Assembly: GCA_026260175.1 (NCBI GenBank)
Contig: JAKCWW010005035.1
Coordinates: forward strand, 2,046 to 38,343
DNA: 36,298 nt
Reading direction: 5' to 3'
Origin: Reticulitermes lucifugus
Taxonomy: Eukaryota > Arthropoda > Insecta > Blattodea > Rhinotermitidae
Part shown: positions 1-12,800 of the stretch, piece after piece
Layout: each line of letters begins with the position of its first letter
Numbering within the stretch: the stretch's first letter is position 1
The notes under the pieces: generated by a model
What the model saw: the letters and a program-made list of their open reading frames with translations, nothing else
Told to the model about the DNA's origin: nothing
The model's database searches: none
Position numbers and translations under genes: made by a program

Positions 1-647
1 CAAAGAACAAGGTAATATGAAGGAGTGCGTCTGTTTGTTTATTGCCCCAACAATATTTTGAAGAAGGTTCATTGCATGGTTAAAAGAAGCGAAAAACAGT
101 ACTAGGGAAAACGTTAATCCCATCCAATAGTGTTCAGTCATGTTCCAACGCACTATGTGGAATAAAATGAAACTAGCCGCCCAGATAAGAATTACATAAA
201 GGAGAGGGAGAGAGAGAAAAAAATGGCGGTCCCAAATCGCATGTCCTTTACGCCAGGGTCTCTTGTGGCTGACCCTAAATCTGGCCCTGATTATTCAGTG
301 TTTATCATGAAATAATAGATTTTTTTAAATTTTACGTACCCCCTAAGATGTCTTTGCTTACCCCCAGAGATACGCTTACCCCAGGTTGAATACCACTGAT
401 CTAAGGGACTGCTAGCTTCTCAAGAAGGACTCTCCTCCATAAAGTTTGTTGATACAATGTATAAGGAAATATAAACACAACCAGAAGTGGATCTACTCTC
501 ATTTTCAGATGTCAATAGTGACAGCTGTCTTCCTGTTATGTGAACTGTGCAGACACACAAAATCAGTGCATTATCAAGTAAACGTATTCTGATGCATGTT
601 CCTTGTTAGACGATAAAACAAACATCTGTATTTATTTGCTGCCACAG
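1..647 (+). other. intronic sequence upstream of the first visible ph exon
   Basis: No exon is recognised here. Because the exon at 648 enters at an acceptor, this stretch should be the end of an upstream ph intron. It holds a purine-rich GA run near 204-222 and, at about 330-398, a sequence of repeated TACCCC units ending ggttgaataccactg, which looks like a hAT-type transposon end. Confidence 0.6.
330..398. mobile_element. possible hAT-like transposon terminus
   Basis: On the reverse strand the stretch starts CAGTGGTATTCAACCT at position 398. That resembles the common hAT terminal repeat CAGTGGTTCTCAACC (from memory). No matching opposite end or 8-bp target duplication was found, so this may be a truncated relic. 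Confidence 0.35.
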
Positions 648-888
648 TACACAACGTGCAGTGGGGGTAGGACGGTGCAGCAGAGCTCTCAGCCAATGCA
701 GTTCTCGCCGTGGCAGTTCGCTGGCACGTCTCTTCCGCAGGGCATCACGTGGGCTACAGCTGCTCCAGGTGGAATCCAGTCTCCTGCAGCGCTCCTGACA
801 GCACCTAACCCAATCTTTATTCGAGGACAGCAAGATGGCACAGGAATGTTTATCCAGAGCCCACCTCCACAGATCCAATCTCACAACC
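648..888 (+). CDS. ph: ph exon 1 of the window (Gln/Pro-rich N-terminal segment)
   Basis: The acceptor is tttgctgccacag|TAC and the donor AACC|gtatgt. It enters in phase 0 and leaves in phase 1. It encodes residues 1-80 of the visible protein, with QGITWATAAPGG, a stretch of Q/S/P, and NPIFIRGQQDGTGMFIQSP. That NPIFIRG...GMFIQ block looks like the conserved segment in the N-terminal half of insect Ph; this match is from memory of the family. The open frame continues 45 bases upstream to an ATG at 603, but a pyrimidine tract and AG lie between, so I treat 648 as a splice junction rather than taking 603 as the start codon. The true start must be in an exon before the window. Confidence 0.85.
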
Positions 889-3800
889 GTATGTGTCCCC
901 TGCATAATAACATTTCTGTCATCAGAACAAGTTCAGTTAATGTTAGTTTATGAAGAAGTAGAATCTGTTGAGTCTGTTTTGTAGTTTCATTTAAGTGGAC
1001 TGGAAGTGTGAGAAGTGCCATTTAAGTGATAAAAGTATTGGTTCTAGGGTTGGGATAGCGTAGTCAGTATACAGACTCACTAGTGGTTGGACGGTCTGGG
1101 GTTTGAACTGTAGCGAGGGTAAGATATTTTTTTCTTTATTCCCATCTGTAATGGCCTTGGAGCCATCCCAGCCCCTGTACAATGAGTACAGGGGACCTTT
1201 CCCGTGGGTAAAGTGACCTAGGCATGGTGTTGACCTCCTACCGCCCTGTAACGCTAAAGTTAAGCATGAGTAGAGCTATACCTCTACTCCTCCCTGTGTT
1301 CCAGTCATGTCATGTTATGGGGAGACCTTTACCTTTACAAGTATTGGTCCTGGTTGACTTATTTTGCGGAGTTTTATTCTGCATAGGTTTTCCTTATAAA
1401 CTTTCATCAGAACTGAGCAACATCCACAGGTCATTTATAAACGTTTCTGATTATGTTACAGTTACTGTTACTGTGTTTCTATGGAGTTTATCCATTGTCA
1501 TTTTCTGAACTGCTAACAAGTCAGAAATTGGGTCTGCATGCAGTATGCCAATTTTCATGCGCCAGGTTGTCAAAGTACCTACACTGTTGGAGAAATCAGC
1601 CTAGCAAATTGCATCTACCTAGGTGTTAAGCAAGTGAGATTGCTGTCCCTCAGATCTGGTTGGACATGTACTTCTGTATCTTTTCAGTGGTGGATGAAAA
1701 CAGATGAGTTACCAAAACATTGTATGTAGTCTGGAATATGAAGTGGGTGAAAAGGGTTTAGGAACCAATTAATGCTAATTAAAATATGGGGTTTGAAAGA
1801 TGTTACATGTAGGAGACAGGCATTTAGGATTTGAGTAACCTTCTTCCAACCCTGTTGAAATAAACTGTAGACCCAGAAATTATGCTTTAGAAATGTATTT
1901 ATTTTATGCGAGATTTGAAGTTCTCACAGTTGTGTTGCTGAGAATAGATACTCATCTTGCACTGCTTTGTTCTTGAAGAGGAAGTCACAGCAGTCCTTAA
2001 AAATGTCAGTAACCTTTCACCCCTCACAGCAACACATCCCAGAAAACATTTTACATTATTATTTTGTAAGAATAATGTCTTGGGTGCTTAAGCTCATGGT
2101 GTAAGTGAAACACTGCACACATGTATGGTGTGGTCGATTATTTGTACTGTAGGGATAGTTGGCAGAATTGTATGACTAAGGAACTAAGACAGAATGTTGT
2201 CAGTTACAAAGTCGGACTTAAAATTGATTCTGATTTGTGTTTAATGTGAGACGAAGTTGACAGTTTCTTAAGGTCACGGATTTGGACAATGCACAGAATA
2301 CCTTTCAGATTATTTGAGAAAATTCAGTAGGAATAGACTCTTATTCGTAACACCGCAGCTAATAAATTAAACTTGCATCATCCGTAGTGAAAGGGTGTGC
2401 ACAGTCAGTTATAGTGCACCTTTGTGCAAGGGTGTGCACAGTCAGTTAGAGTGCAACTTTGTACAAGGGCATGCACCGTCAGTTATAGTGCAACTTTGTG
2501 CAAGGGTGTGCACAGTCAGTTATAGTGCAACTTTGTGCAAGGGTGTGCAGTCAGTTATAGTGGTACTTTGTGCAAGGGTGTGCACAGTCAATTATAGTGG
2601 TACTTTGTGCAAGGGTGTGCACAGTCAGTTATAGTGCAACTTTGTGCAAGGGTGTGCAGTCAGTTATAGTGCAACTTTGTGCAAGGGTGTGCACAGTCAG
2701 TTATAGTGGTACTTTGTGCAAGGGTGTGCACAGTCAGTTATAGTTCAACTTTGTGCAAGGGTGTGCACAGTCAGTTATAGTGCAACTTTGTGCAAGGGTG
2801 TGCACAGTCAGTTATAGTGCAACTTTGTGTAAGGGTGTGCACAGTCAGTTATAGTGCAACTTTGTGCAAGGGTGTGCACAGTTAGTTAAAGTGCAACTTT
2901 CTGCTTGCAGCTACACTGGCAACACCAGCTGCGATGCCTGGCGTGCAGCAGATGACGGGGAAGCCGAGGCAGACAATGGAGATGCCCGCTAACATCCAGC
3001 CAAAAACGGCTGTTCCTCGAGCTCTGTCCAGTATCCTGCCGTCTATGACGGGCTCACCCATTCGCCCAGCCAGCTCTGTCTCCACCCAGACCGGTGGTTC
3101 AACACAAATGAATGCCACTTCAACCCAAGTACAAACACAGAAGGGACAAACCAAGGTTTGTTCATTACTGTATCCTACACTTGAATTTGTTTTGTGATTG
3201 AAGGGAATGTGTTTAGTTATGATAGTGGTTACAAAATTTTGTGTTCTGAATAACTGAGGCGATTACTTGAATGAAAGTGGTGTTGTGTAGGTATATAGCT
3301 TGTACATATGAAGCAAGAAATAGCATGATTGAAAGCAAATTATAGAATAAGAGATTTGATGTTTGGATTGATGAGTGGTCAGGCAGCGCAAGAGTGGTCA
3401 GGCAGTGCAAGAGTGGTCAGGCAGCACAAGAGGATTCCTGGACTGCTTGACCCTGAATATGAAGGCCTGACTTTGCTTCAAAATTTTGGTAACAGTTTAA
3501 CTGTTGACATGGTGTAGCACCCTAGAAAGTTTGAATCTTCAAATTTTAAAATGTCACTTCCTTATTAAAGAAGAGTTAGTGTGAGGCCGTGGTATAGTTC
3601 TGTTGACTAATGATTTGTGTGTAATACGTTACTGCTTGTTTTCTTACAATGACATCATCTTGATTGTGAGTTTTTCAGAGTTTGTGGGTAAATGCTGTAT
3701 GGTTTTGTGGATGTGCCTTTGTGTAATTAGAAGTCAGACAGTGTAATGAAAGAAGTAATGCTTGTTTTGATTTTCAGGTACGAACAAAACTTGCTGTGAA

Positions 3801-6800
3801 TCGCACCTCTCCTGCACCAGGGGCTGCTACACAGAAAGCGGATGCAGCCAACCAAACGAAACCTCAGGCAGTAAGTCCTGCATCACAGACCCAACAGATG
3901 GCTGGCGCAAAGTGAGTAATGTTTGCACAGAGTGGCATGTGAGATTTTGTAATTGTGAAATAAAAATGTACCTTGCAGCCTACAAATGTTACTGTCGTAT
4001 CATTCACGGAATTAGATGTTTCAAGGTTGTTGCAAAAGTGTACAGTGATGTGAGACAAGACTGTCTTTTGAACATTTTGTGGGCTGCCTTGTATCAGCCT
4101 GGTGTAGAAGTTGTCATTGTCATTGGATTTGGCTATTGCTTTCTTCAGTTCTTCGTTAATGTGACTGTACCTTTATAATAATTTGGATTGGTATTTAATT
4201 ATTTTAATAATCAAATTATTATCTGCTGCATAGGTAAAGATACATACACAGTGCCATCAACTATTTTCTCTGTGCTCTGCCATGTACACTCTGGCAGTGA
4301 AACTTTGTTGACATTTCAGGCTTTAGTGATTTTAAAACCTCATTCAGTCTTGTAGCTTATGAGACAATACAGTTTATGATTGTGTATGGTGATTTTTTTT
4401 CCACTAGTGGGTGCTCACTTTCAGATTATTTACAACACAATAGTCACTTTGTTACCTTCTTTAGCTGTTTCGTGTAGTTCAAAATTTTATATTCAGCAAT
4501 GCCATGTAACAGTGTAACTTTTGTTTAACAGCAGTGAAGGTATGTTACATGAAAATGTTTTTACATAGCAGATAATTTAGACTTGAGGATGTCATAGTGG
4601 TGACTGTAACGATTACAGCGTTGTGGAATATGACGTCACAGTATGGTAGATAGCTGTCAGTGTTTTATGAGCACTAGAACTGCGTATTATGATATCTCAA
4701 TTGACTGTACATAATTTTGATAGTGGACGTGTAAGTAGTCTGATTAAGTTTGAAGGTTTAATTGTGAATGCTTTGCACTGTGTTGTGATATGCCTCACAT
4801 GCTTTTGCTATTATTTCTTGTGTTTTGTGGAAATATACAGTACCAAAATGTTAAAAACGTTTTCTCAAAATGCCTTTGAAAAACTTACTGAAAATGCATT
4901 TAAAGAAAACATATCTTTAAAGTACCCGCACCTGGTTATTAACATTTGGCACTGGCATTATATGCTTGGTATGATCTGCAGAAGACCGAAGCAGACAACA
5001 ATTTAAAGGGCTGTGCTAGAGTGGCCATAATTTGTCATTGGCAGTAGCTGATGTCTGGCCTTTTGAGCACCACACTGCGTGTTACGTATCTGTAACATTT
5101 GGTGTCGTAAAGTTTCAGTTTTATTATACGAGGTATGCTGTGAGTGATGAATCAGTTTAGCATTGTAAATATTCACCTTACTGTCGTTCATGCATTTTGT
5201 GATTTACACTACCAGATGTTTACATTTCTGAAAAACATCTTCAGAAAACACATCATGAATAGTTCTTACCCTGACTTCTTTTGATGTCAGATGTATTTCA
5301 TTTTGAAGAGCATTAATTGTGCGACATGGCAGTTTTTGAAGTTATGCTACCTTGGTCCTAAGCCATTGAATTAGACCTCACTGTCAAACATAATTTCATA
5401 TAACAGATGAATCATTGTCGTGAACATTAAAAAAGTCATGTTTGTAGTTATATCGTTTTAATGCCCCATTATACTACCTAAAATAACATATTGAAGATTT
5501 ATGAAAGAGGGGACAAGGCTAATGTAAACAGATTTTCGTACCTCACTTTGTGGTTGTTAAGTTTTGGCCTAATGAAAGTGTGAAATGTAGAACAAGTAAG
5601 ACACATTTTTAAGCACTGTTTATTTTTCAGAACTAACACATGTTGAATTAGAAAGTGAATGGAGATATCTTTCTTTTCATGCTGCCCTGAACATGGACTT
5701 GTTACACTGTAAGCAGTTATATCAACAACAGATTTTCCTTACTGAATTCAGTGTTAATGATGTTTTAGTTAGATGACAAGTGCAGCAGTGGAAGATGCAG
5801 CTAGTTTATTGTAAAATCAGCTTTGAATAAAGACAGAACGTCTAGGATATGGTGCCCAAGTTAGTCACGTAACTCTAGCTGCAGTTTTGAAGTTTATGTC
5901 TTGATAGTTTATGGCAAGAACATGTTGTTTATAAGCCAGGAGGTCTCAGACTGTGATACCATACCCTGGTACCATAATATACATGTATGTACTACCCGTG
6001 ATTACAACTGCGAAGTTCATTAAGATTAACAAAGACATAAAGTACATTTCACACTGCATATTAAATACAACAGGTTTGTAAAAAAAACCTCATACATGCC
6101 TATCAAATTCATAGCTGTTACATGAAAAAATCTGATGTTTGAATATCAATACAGTGAGTGTGTAAAGAGGCAATCATATAGATCATTTCACTATTCTCAG
6201 TGTAGAGGTTCCTTGGAGAGAGGTTTGTTGTATTTTAGTGGCAAAGATTTTGTATGGAAAGGAACTTTAAAAAGGCTCATAGTTTCTCGTCTTTCTGATG
6301 GCATGAATGCCGCATATGTGCCTGTGTTGAGTAGGAAAGATGTGGGTTAAATCATGTTCAGCGCTGATTGCCTTGTTTTGTGTCATACCAGAATGATCCT
6401 AACCAGTACGGGCGCCACTGTCTCTGTGGGGACCACTACAGTGGTGGCAGCAGGCTCCCCTGTTTCGGCAGAGAAATCTCAGCAGACTGTTGTCCCTCAG
6501 AATAACAAGGGCATGCAGCAACAGCCAGTGACATTACAACAGCAGCCGCCACAGCAACAGATTCAGCAGCAGCAGATAAGTATGCAGCAACAGCAACAAC
6601 ATACTCAGCATTTCCAACAACCACAACCACAGACCCAGTCTCAGCTTCAGCAGCAGCATCAACAGCAGCAGCAGCAACAGCAACAACAAGTTCCTCAACA
6701 GCCACAACAACAACAGCAGCAAATGCAACAGAAACCTGTCATGGGTAAGTATAGAAATTGAGAGACCGCAGTGGCTCTATGGGGCAGCTAATAGGACCTT

Positions 6801-9800
6801 GGCTAGTGCAAAAAAAAATGCCACACATCTTATGTAACCCGAATATTCAGTACCGTGTTTGTGAGAGCTTTCATTGCTTCATATCCTAAGGCAGATGAAT
6901 CCAGTCCATGCCCCCCCCCCCAAGTGTATGTGTAGGTCTTCAAGGTGGTCTTCTTTCTGTAGGTTTGCCAACCAAAACCCTGTATGCAGTTCATTTCGCT
7001 TTTCACCCCATTGTATGCCATATGCCCCAACCCCACAGATCACTCTTGATTTGATCACCGTAATAATATTTGCTGAGGACTGCATGAAGAATGATATGTT
7101 TTCAGTGCTTTATTAGCACAAATAAAGTACATTTTTGGAAGGCAGAAGATAAATCATGTAAAGGGATTGTTCTTGTTGCGTGTGATTATAAAGACACAGT
7201 AAAGACTGATTGCCTGAGTACTGACAGTAGTTGACTACACAGATAATCAAGTAGTATGCTTTAGCACAAAAGTTTTAGGCAGTACAGTTGCACAGTACTG
7301 AAAAAATATAATTGAAAAAATGTTATATAAAAATAATTTAATCCCATCTTTTGTCTTGTACAGTTTTAATCTTATTCAGGGAAATGCACTGGTATCAGAA
7401 GTTTGTATTGTAGGCTGTATTCTGCATTTTATCATTGCATTGCCTCTTGCAGGCATAACAACAGTGCAAGCACAGACAGTCCAAATTCCAGGGCCTGCAG
7501 TGGCCCAACAGCAAGCAGCAGCAGCCGTTGCTGCATCTGTGCCACAAATGATTTCAACACCTGCACCTGAACGTGCCGTCGTTCCTGTGGTGTCGATGGC
7601 TCCTACTTCCCTCCCTCTCCAGACAGCCCTTCCCATTCCACCCAGCATACAACAGTGTACTCCATTAGCTCCCACGGTTGCAAGTCAAAATATGATCGTG
7701 ACTTCAGCCATACCACAAATTCAAACTGTGTCACCCCAGCAGCAGCAACCACAGGTACAGCCACAACTACAAACACAGGTAATTACTGCTAAAGAAGGAT
7801 TGGTCTTTTGCCTCTTTATCTGCCATTTATCTTTTTTGGAGGTTAGGTTAATAGAACAAACATGGCCCCTCTTTGTGTAACTGTAAATAAAAGTCTTCCA
7901 CTTCTAAAGAAAAGAAAAATTGTGACCCTCTTCAGCTGAGCACAATTAAAATCACACACATAATGTGAACTGTTTCTGTGCTATCATACGGTCTCAACCA
8001 GTGCTTTTTTGTATAAAGAAGGTGCTGGTACTCACTCATTGCTGGTACTTCCTGACAGCAGGTAAAATTGAAAATATCCCTTGTCTTTGTACTAAAAGAA
8101 AAGATATGTCAATATTGCTGTTTCATATTTTGATAATACTGTTGGAATAAAAGCAACATATGACATCTGTTTTTCAAAGTTATGAATGTATAATATCTGT
8201 CTAAAGTGTCACCATCAGTAGGGGTGCTTGTATACCATACAGTTGCATACTGTCACCAGAAAAGACTCTGGTGTCAGCAAAGGCAATTTGGTATTAGCAG
8301 GCTTAGTTTAGACCTGCTCTCTTTATCTGTCTCAGATTAAGTACTGTTGCACTTCAGAATATGACTGTTGTACCGTATTTGCCTGACTACAAGATGACTC
8401 TGTATATATGATGACTCTGTACATAAGAAGACCCCTTCACAACTTCCAGTTTTCGGGAAAATACCTGTAGGGGACGTGTTAAACTTCATGTGCAGTAACC
8501 CTCCATTATTCAGATGCTGAATAAGGAAACAGTTTGCACCTTATATTAGGGAAAATATGGTATTTTGTAACATTATTGGATACAGTACTTACCTTACTGG
8601 GCATGATGAGGAGAAAATTATTTGAAGGTGAAGTGGTGCAGAACATGTGATGTGAGGTGCAAGAAGATTGACCTTGTATTCTGGTGCCTGATTCTTGCAC
8701 TGGGCGTAACCGAGAGTAGGTAAATTAAGTTGTTAAGCCTTTCACATTTGTATTACACAGTTCCACACATTTTACAGGTACAGTTGACAGCTCTTGCTGC
8801 ACCAGCGACACCAGTTGGTTCCATGGCAACACAGACATCTCGGGAAGACACAGTAGGCAAAGCTGTGGAAGAACAGAGCACACAGGGCTCCGTTGCCACG
8901 GTCTCTAGTCCTTCACCTCCAGCTCCCATGGAGACACAGGACATTCCTGACATAGATGGTAAGGAAATGGAATCAGTATATCTTTGTGATGTATGTAGTT
9001 TTTGTATTTGTGTGATACAGCTTTTGGCATATTCACTCATACATAAATATTTTCAGACCCCAAGAAAATGAAGTGTATTACTAAGTTGGCTTATTGGTTG
9101 ATGGATTTGAAGTTAGGTTCATTTACTGTCAGTGCATTAGTATGTAGAAACCAAAGTTAAATTCAACTAATTTTGCTTATGTTAGTAGTGGCATTATATT
9201 CCATTAGAGATGCTTGGATTATCCCTGTGACTTATGAATGTATTTGTAAAATCATTGTGTTTTATATCAAGGTGAAGTTGTTTCTAAGACATTCGTTCTG
9301 GCCCCCATATTCCCTTGTCAATTCGACCTCTTGAAATTGAGTTCCTTAAATATATGTATGTAGCATTGAGCTTCGTAATGCTGCAGTCAGCATGGCACAG
9401 CCACTGCTAGCCGTACGTTGTGTTTGCCAGGTAGCATTCTACCTGTTTTTGGAAACATTTACTCTTGGGAATACATTCATAGCATCAGTCACTGCAGATA
9501 TTTTTGAAACAGATAGACAACAGTAGTGGTTGCATGGTGCTTGCTTGCTTCTTCACCACCACACCAACAACTAGCAAGTAATCTGATCACCTATATGTAC
9601 TGTTTGTGTTTTGTGCAAATACGTAATGATTGTCTTTCCTCCTCGGTGTCAATATTTATCATATCTTTGACCTGTGTGGCAGGCTCCCAGGGAAATGTGA
9701 ACAGCCCCATCTCAATGAAGGAAGAGAAGGTGGTGAATGGATGTACGGACACAAGTGTGACAACAAACGTGTTGGAGAATGGAGTTGTAGCAGAAGAGGT

Positions 9801-12800
9801 CCGCAATGAGAGGGAACGAGACAAGAACCCACCCAAAGCCATGGTGAAACCACAGGTCCTCACCCATGTCATAGAGGGATTTGTCATTCAGGAAGGTACA
9901 TAATGTAATTATGAAATTGACAATTTGGTTGCTATTTAATACATGCATGGGCCGGGATAGTGTAGTTGGTATCGTGACTTGCCACGCACTGCACGCTCCG
10001 GGGATCGAATCCTGTGGGTGGGTAGATTTTGCGCACACATCCAGACTAGCCGTGATACAATTGGAACAGACGTGGTTATTATTTGACACTGCTGAAAATT
10101 CTTTACTGTTGCAAAACATTATGTTTACCTGAGTATAAGTTGAGAGTTTTTCCCTAATTCTTTACCTGAAAAATGAGGGGTTGCCTGATTACACACAAAA
10201 TTAAATGTTCTGTATTGGAATTTTCCTGAAAGTTGAAGATAGTGAAGTGGGGTCAGCTTGTATTCTGGTAAGTACTATATTTGTTGAGGATGTATATAGT
10301 ATTGTTTTCCAGTACGTCAAGAGAAGATCTATTCAGAAACTCTTGTGAGGTGTATTTATATTTGATTTCAGCCTCTGAGCCATTTGCTGTGAACAGATCA
10401 TCTCTCCTAAATGACCTGGTCCAGGCAGCAAAGCCAAACAATCAGCAGCTATCTGACAAAGAAAACCAGCAGATCACTGATGCAGATGAACCTCCAAGTA
10501 AGCATTAAAATTCAGTGTCAGTACAAGTGAATGACTTAAGTAAGAGTGACATAGTTTATGTTGCATGTACCGTGCATTTTATCATGAGTATGTTAAAACC
10601 AATTAATGCATAAGATTATTAACAGGATAAGATGTATTTGTAACCCCTTTATACGTTTCAGCAATCAAGTTGCCATCCTCAGGGGACGTTCATCAAAGAA
10701 TCACAAGCATCTATGGCATCCAGATGTACATACATTTGGCATTACAATGGAAACACTCATGCCGCTCACAATTTTGAAATGAATAGATGCATATAGCCAT
10801 AACATCAAAGAATCACAAGCGTCTATGGCATCCAGATGCCATAGACGCTTGTGATTCTTTGATGAATGCCCCCTGAGGATGGCAACTTGATTGCTGAAAT
10901 GTATGTAGGGGTTACAAATACATCTTATTCTGTTAATAATCTTGTGCTTTAATTGGTTTTAACATACTTAAGAGTGATGTATGTTTAATGGCGAGAGTTT
11001 GGTGTTCTCTTTTCTCACATTTTAGGCATATTTTAGTTTGTTTTGCAATGTACAGGCAAAAGTAAAAGATAAATATTAATCTAACTCATCACAAAAATAC
11101 CTTTCCAGTCATGAAAACAGTGATTCAGCACACAATGAAACACGAAGTAGAAGCAGATGGCAAAAAAAAAGAAAGTGTAAATGTCAATTAAAAGTTGGTT
11201 GTGCTGCCACATAGCAACAGATTAATGTCTGATCTTCCAAGGATGACACTTGTAGCCATTCTGTATTCAGGACACGGTTGTCTGCTGCTCACTGTCACAA
11301 ACAGGTAGCTCTTCCACGTCTATCTGCGTCTTACACAGCGACAAACTCCACAATGGACACATGTAATTTACTTCAGTTTCAAGCTATGTCCCAAATCAGC
11401 ACACAGTTACGTGTTATTGGAATGCAAGGAGGTGAACAGAAAACTTGCAAGAGTCAGGGCATAAGTGAGCGGCCAAGCGCCAACCTGTTTGATTTACATT
11501 GCTTTCATATTTGTATTACCGGTAGAGGGGTTAGTGACATATTGCTTTACATTAGTGTTGTGATTTGAATATTGCTTCTGTAATCTCTGTTCTTTTACTT
11601 TCTGTGTGCCTTTACATGTGGCCAAGTCACATTATGTGTGTTGTTTGACTAATGCTCATAATGTACTGTTGCTGTGTTGATCTGTCTAACAGTACAGTTT
11701 TGGAAAATGTTTCTTTCATTGGCATGTCAGATTCAAGGGTTTAAGTACAGTCGAACTCACTTATAATGGCATTGGTTTGTGGAACACCTTGTCTTTAGCA
11801 TCAAATATAGTGTGGTACCAATTAATTCCTCATAAGGCATGTACTACTTGATTAGAATTACACTCTTTTATGCCGACACAAATTTTTCAGTCCCTGTCAT
11901 GATGTTATAACCAAGTTCATCTGTATTTAAACTACATTTTCATGAAGTACAGGTGTAATAAGAAGACTGTATTATGTAACTTCTATCTGCTTGAGCACAG
12001 AGATGCTGTGTTACAGACTATGCTGATGTCAAAATTGCACAAAATTTGTGAATGGATATCAGTATAAAACAAAAGTAGGAATATATTTTTTGTTGTGAGT
12101 AGTTTTTATGTGATACTAATGTGTGTTTAATTTTCATACTGTGCTAGGTGATAGTTGCGTGATTTAGTAATTACAATGCTGCATACTTAAAAATTACGCA
12201 GTGGAAGAGACTTTTAACATTTGTTTGTGTAATTTATTTACCTCTTGGTTTGTGGACCAAATGTATGTTTATAATTCTCCCCATAGTGGCCAGTTAATGG
12301 GTATACTGTTCAGTTAAACTCTTAAGACATAAAGGAAACTAAAATTAAAATTAAAATTGTAAATCTTAATTGAGCATTTTTTGGTTGTGGCATTTCTCCA
12401 CTGTAGATTTCGTAAGAGCCTCATGAAAATGCAGAGCATTATGTGACAGTGAAATAGGATAGCCTTCATATTGCATGTCCTGTCTCTTGCACATCTCCTA
12501 GTACTGGTAAAAGAGTTATCTCCATGAGGTTTTGATGGGTTCGACATGTCACTCCTGTAGGAAAAATAAATTTTTTGGGGGTGAAATTTCTGGGAAGGCA
12601 GTTCCTTGAGATATGAAAAGGGNGGGAAATTAGAATTGATACTGAGGAAATAATTTGTTATGATGGAGATTGGTTTGTATTGGTACACATTAGAGCTTTA
12701 TTGGTAGCATAATTGACTCTTTGTGGTGTGGTGCAAATTATTGTGGGTAGTGGCTGCTGCATTGTGACTTATTTTGTTTTTTAACAGAGAAGAAGCATGC

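Larger units (their letters stand above)
889..2910 (+). other. ph intron 1
   Basis: About 2.0 kb with gtatgt and ttgcag borders. It holds a full SINE with target duplications (1048-1338) and the 37-bp tandem array (2391-2905). I see nothing else between 1354 and 2390. Confidence 0.8.
3156..3777 (+). other. ph intron 2
   Basis: About 620 bases. It contains a short 19-bp tandem repeat and, next to it, a decayed copy of a dispersed element with the CTGAA(T/G)A hairpin motif. No exon seen. Confidence 0.8.
10498..12787 (+). other. ph intron 8
   Basis: About 2.3 kb. It holds a 382-bp inverted-repeat element (10587-10968) and a TA-flanked MITE (11748-11923). One undetermined base is at 12623. I see nothing in 10980-11740 or 11930-12780. 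Confidence 0.8.

Noticed and set aside
603..647. ATG at 603 as the ph start codon
   Set aside because: A pyrimidine-rich tract and cag lie just before 648, the sequence before 648 does not resemble Ph, and the family has more N-terminal sequence. 648 is better read as a splice acceptor.
1046..1110. tRNA gene
   Set aside because: The tRNA-like head continues into a SINE body with target duplications and does not fold as a full cloverleaf by eye.
2395..2634. ORF of 79 residues in intron 1
   Set aside because: It lies entirely in the 37-bp tandem repeat and its frame breaks where unit length changes.
4689..5006. 105-residue ORF in ph intron 3
   Set aside because: Low-complexity AT-rich translation without family resemblance; adding it as an exon is not needed, since exons 3 and 4 join in frame.
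6436..6728. Minus-strand Val/Ala-rich and Leu-rich ORFs opposite ph exon 4
   Set aside because: They are shadows of CAG/CAA repeats coding Gln on the plus strand.
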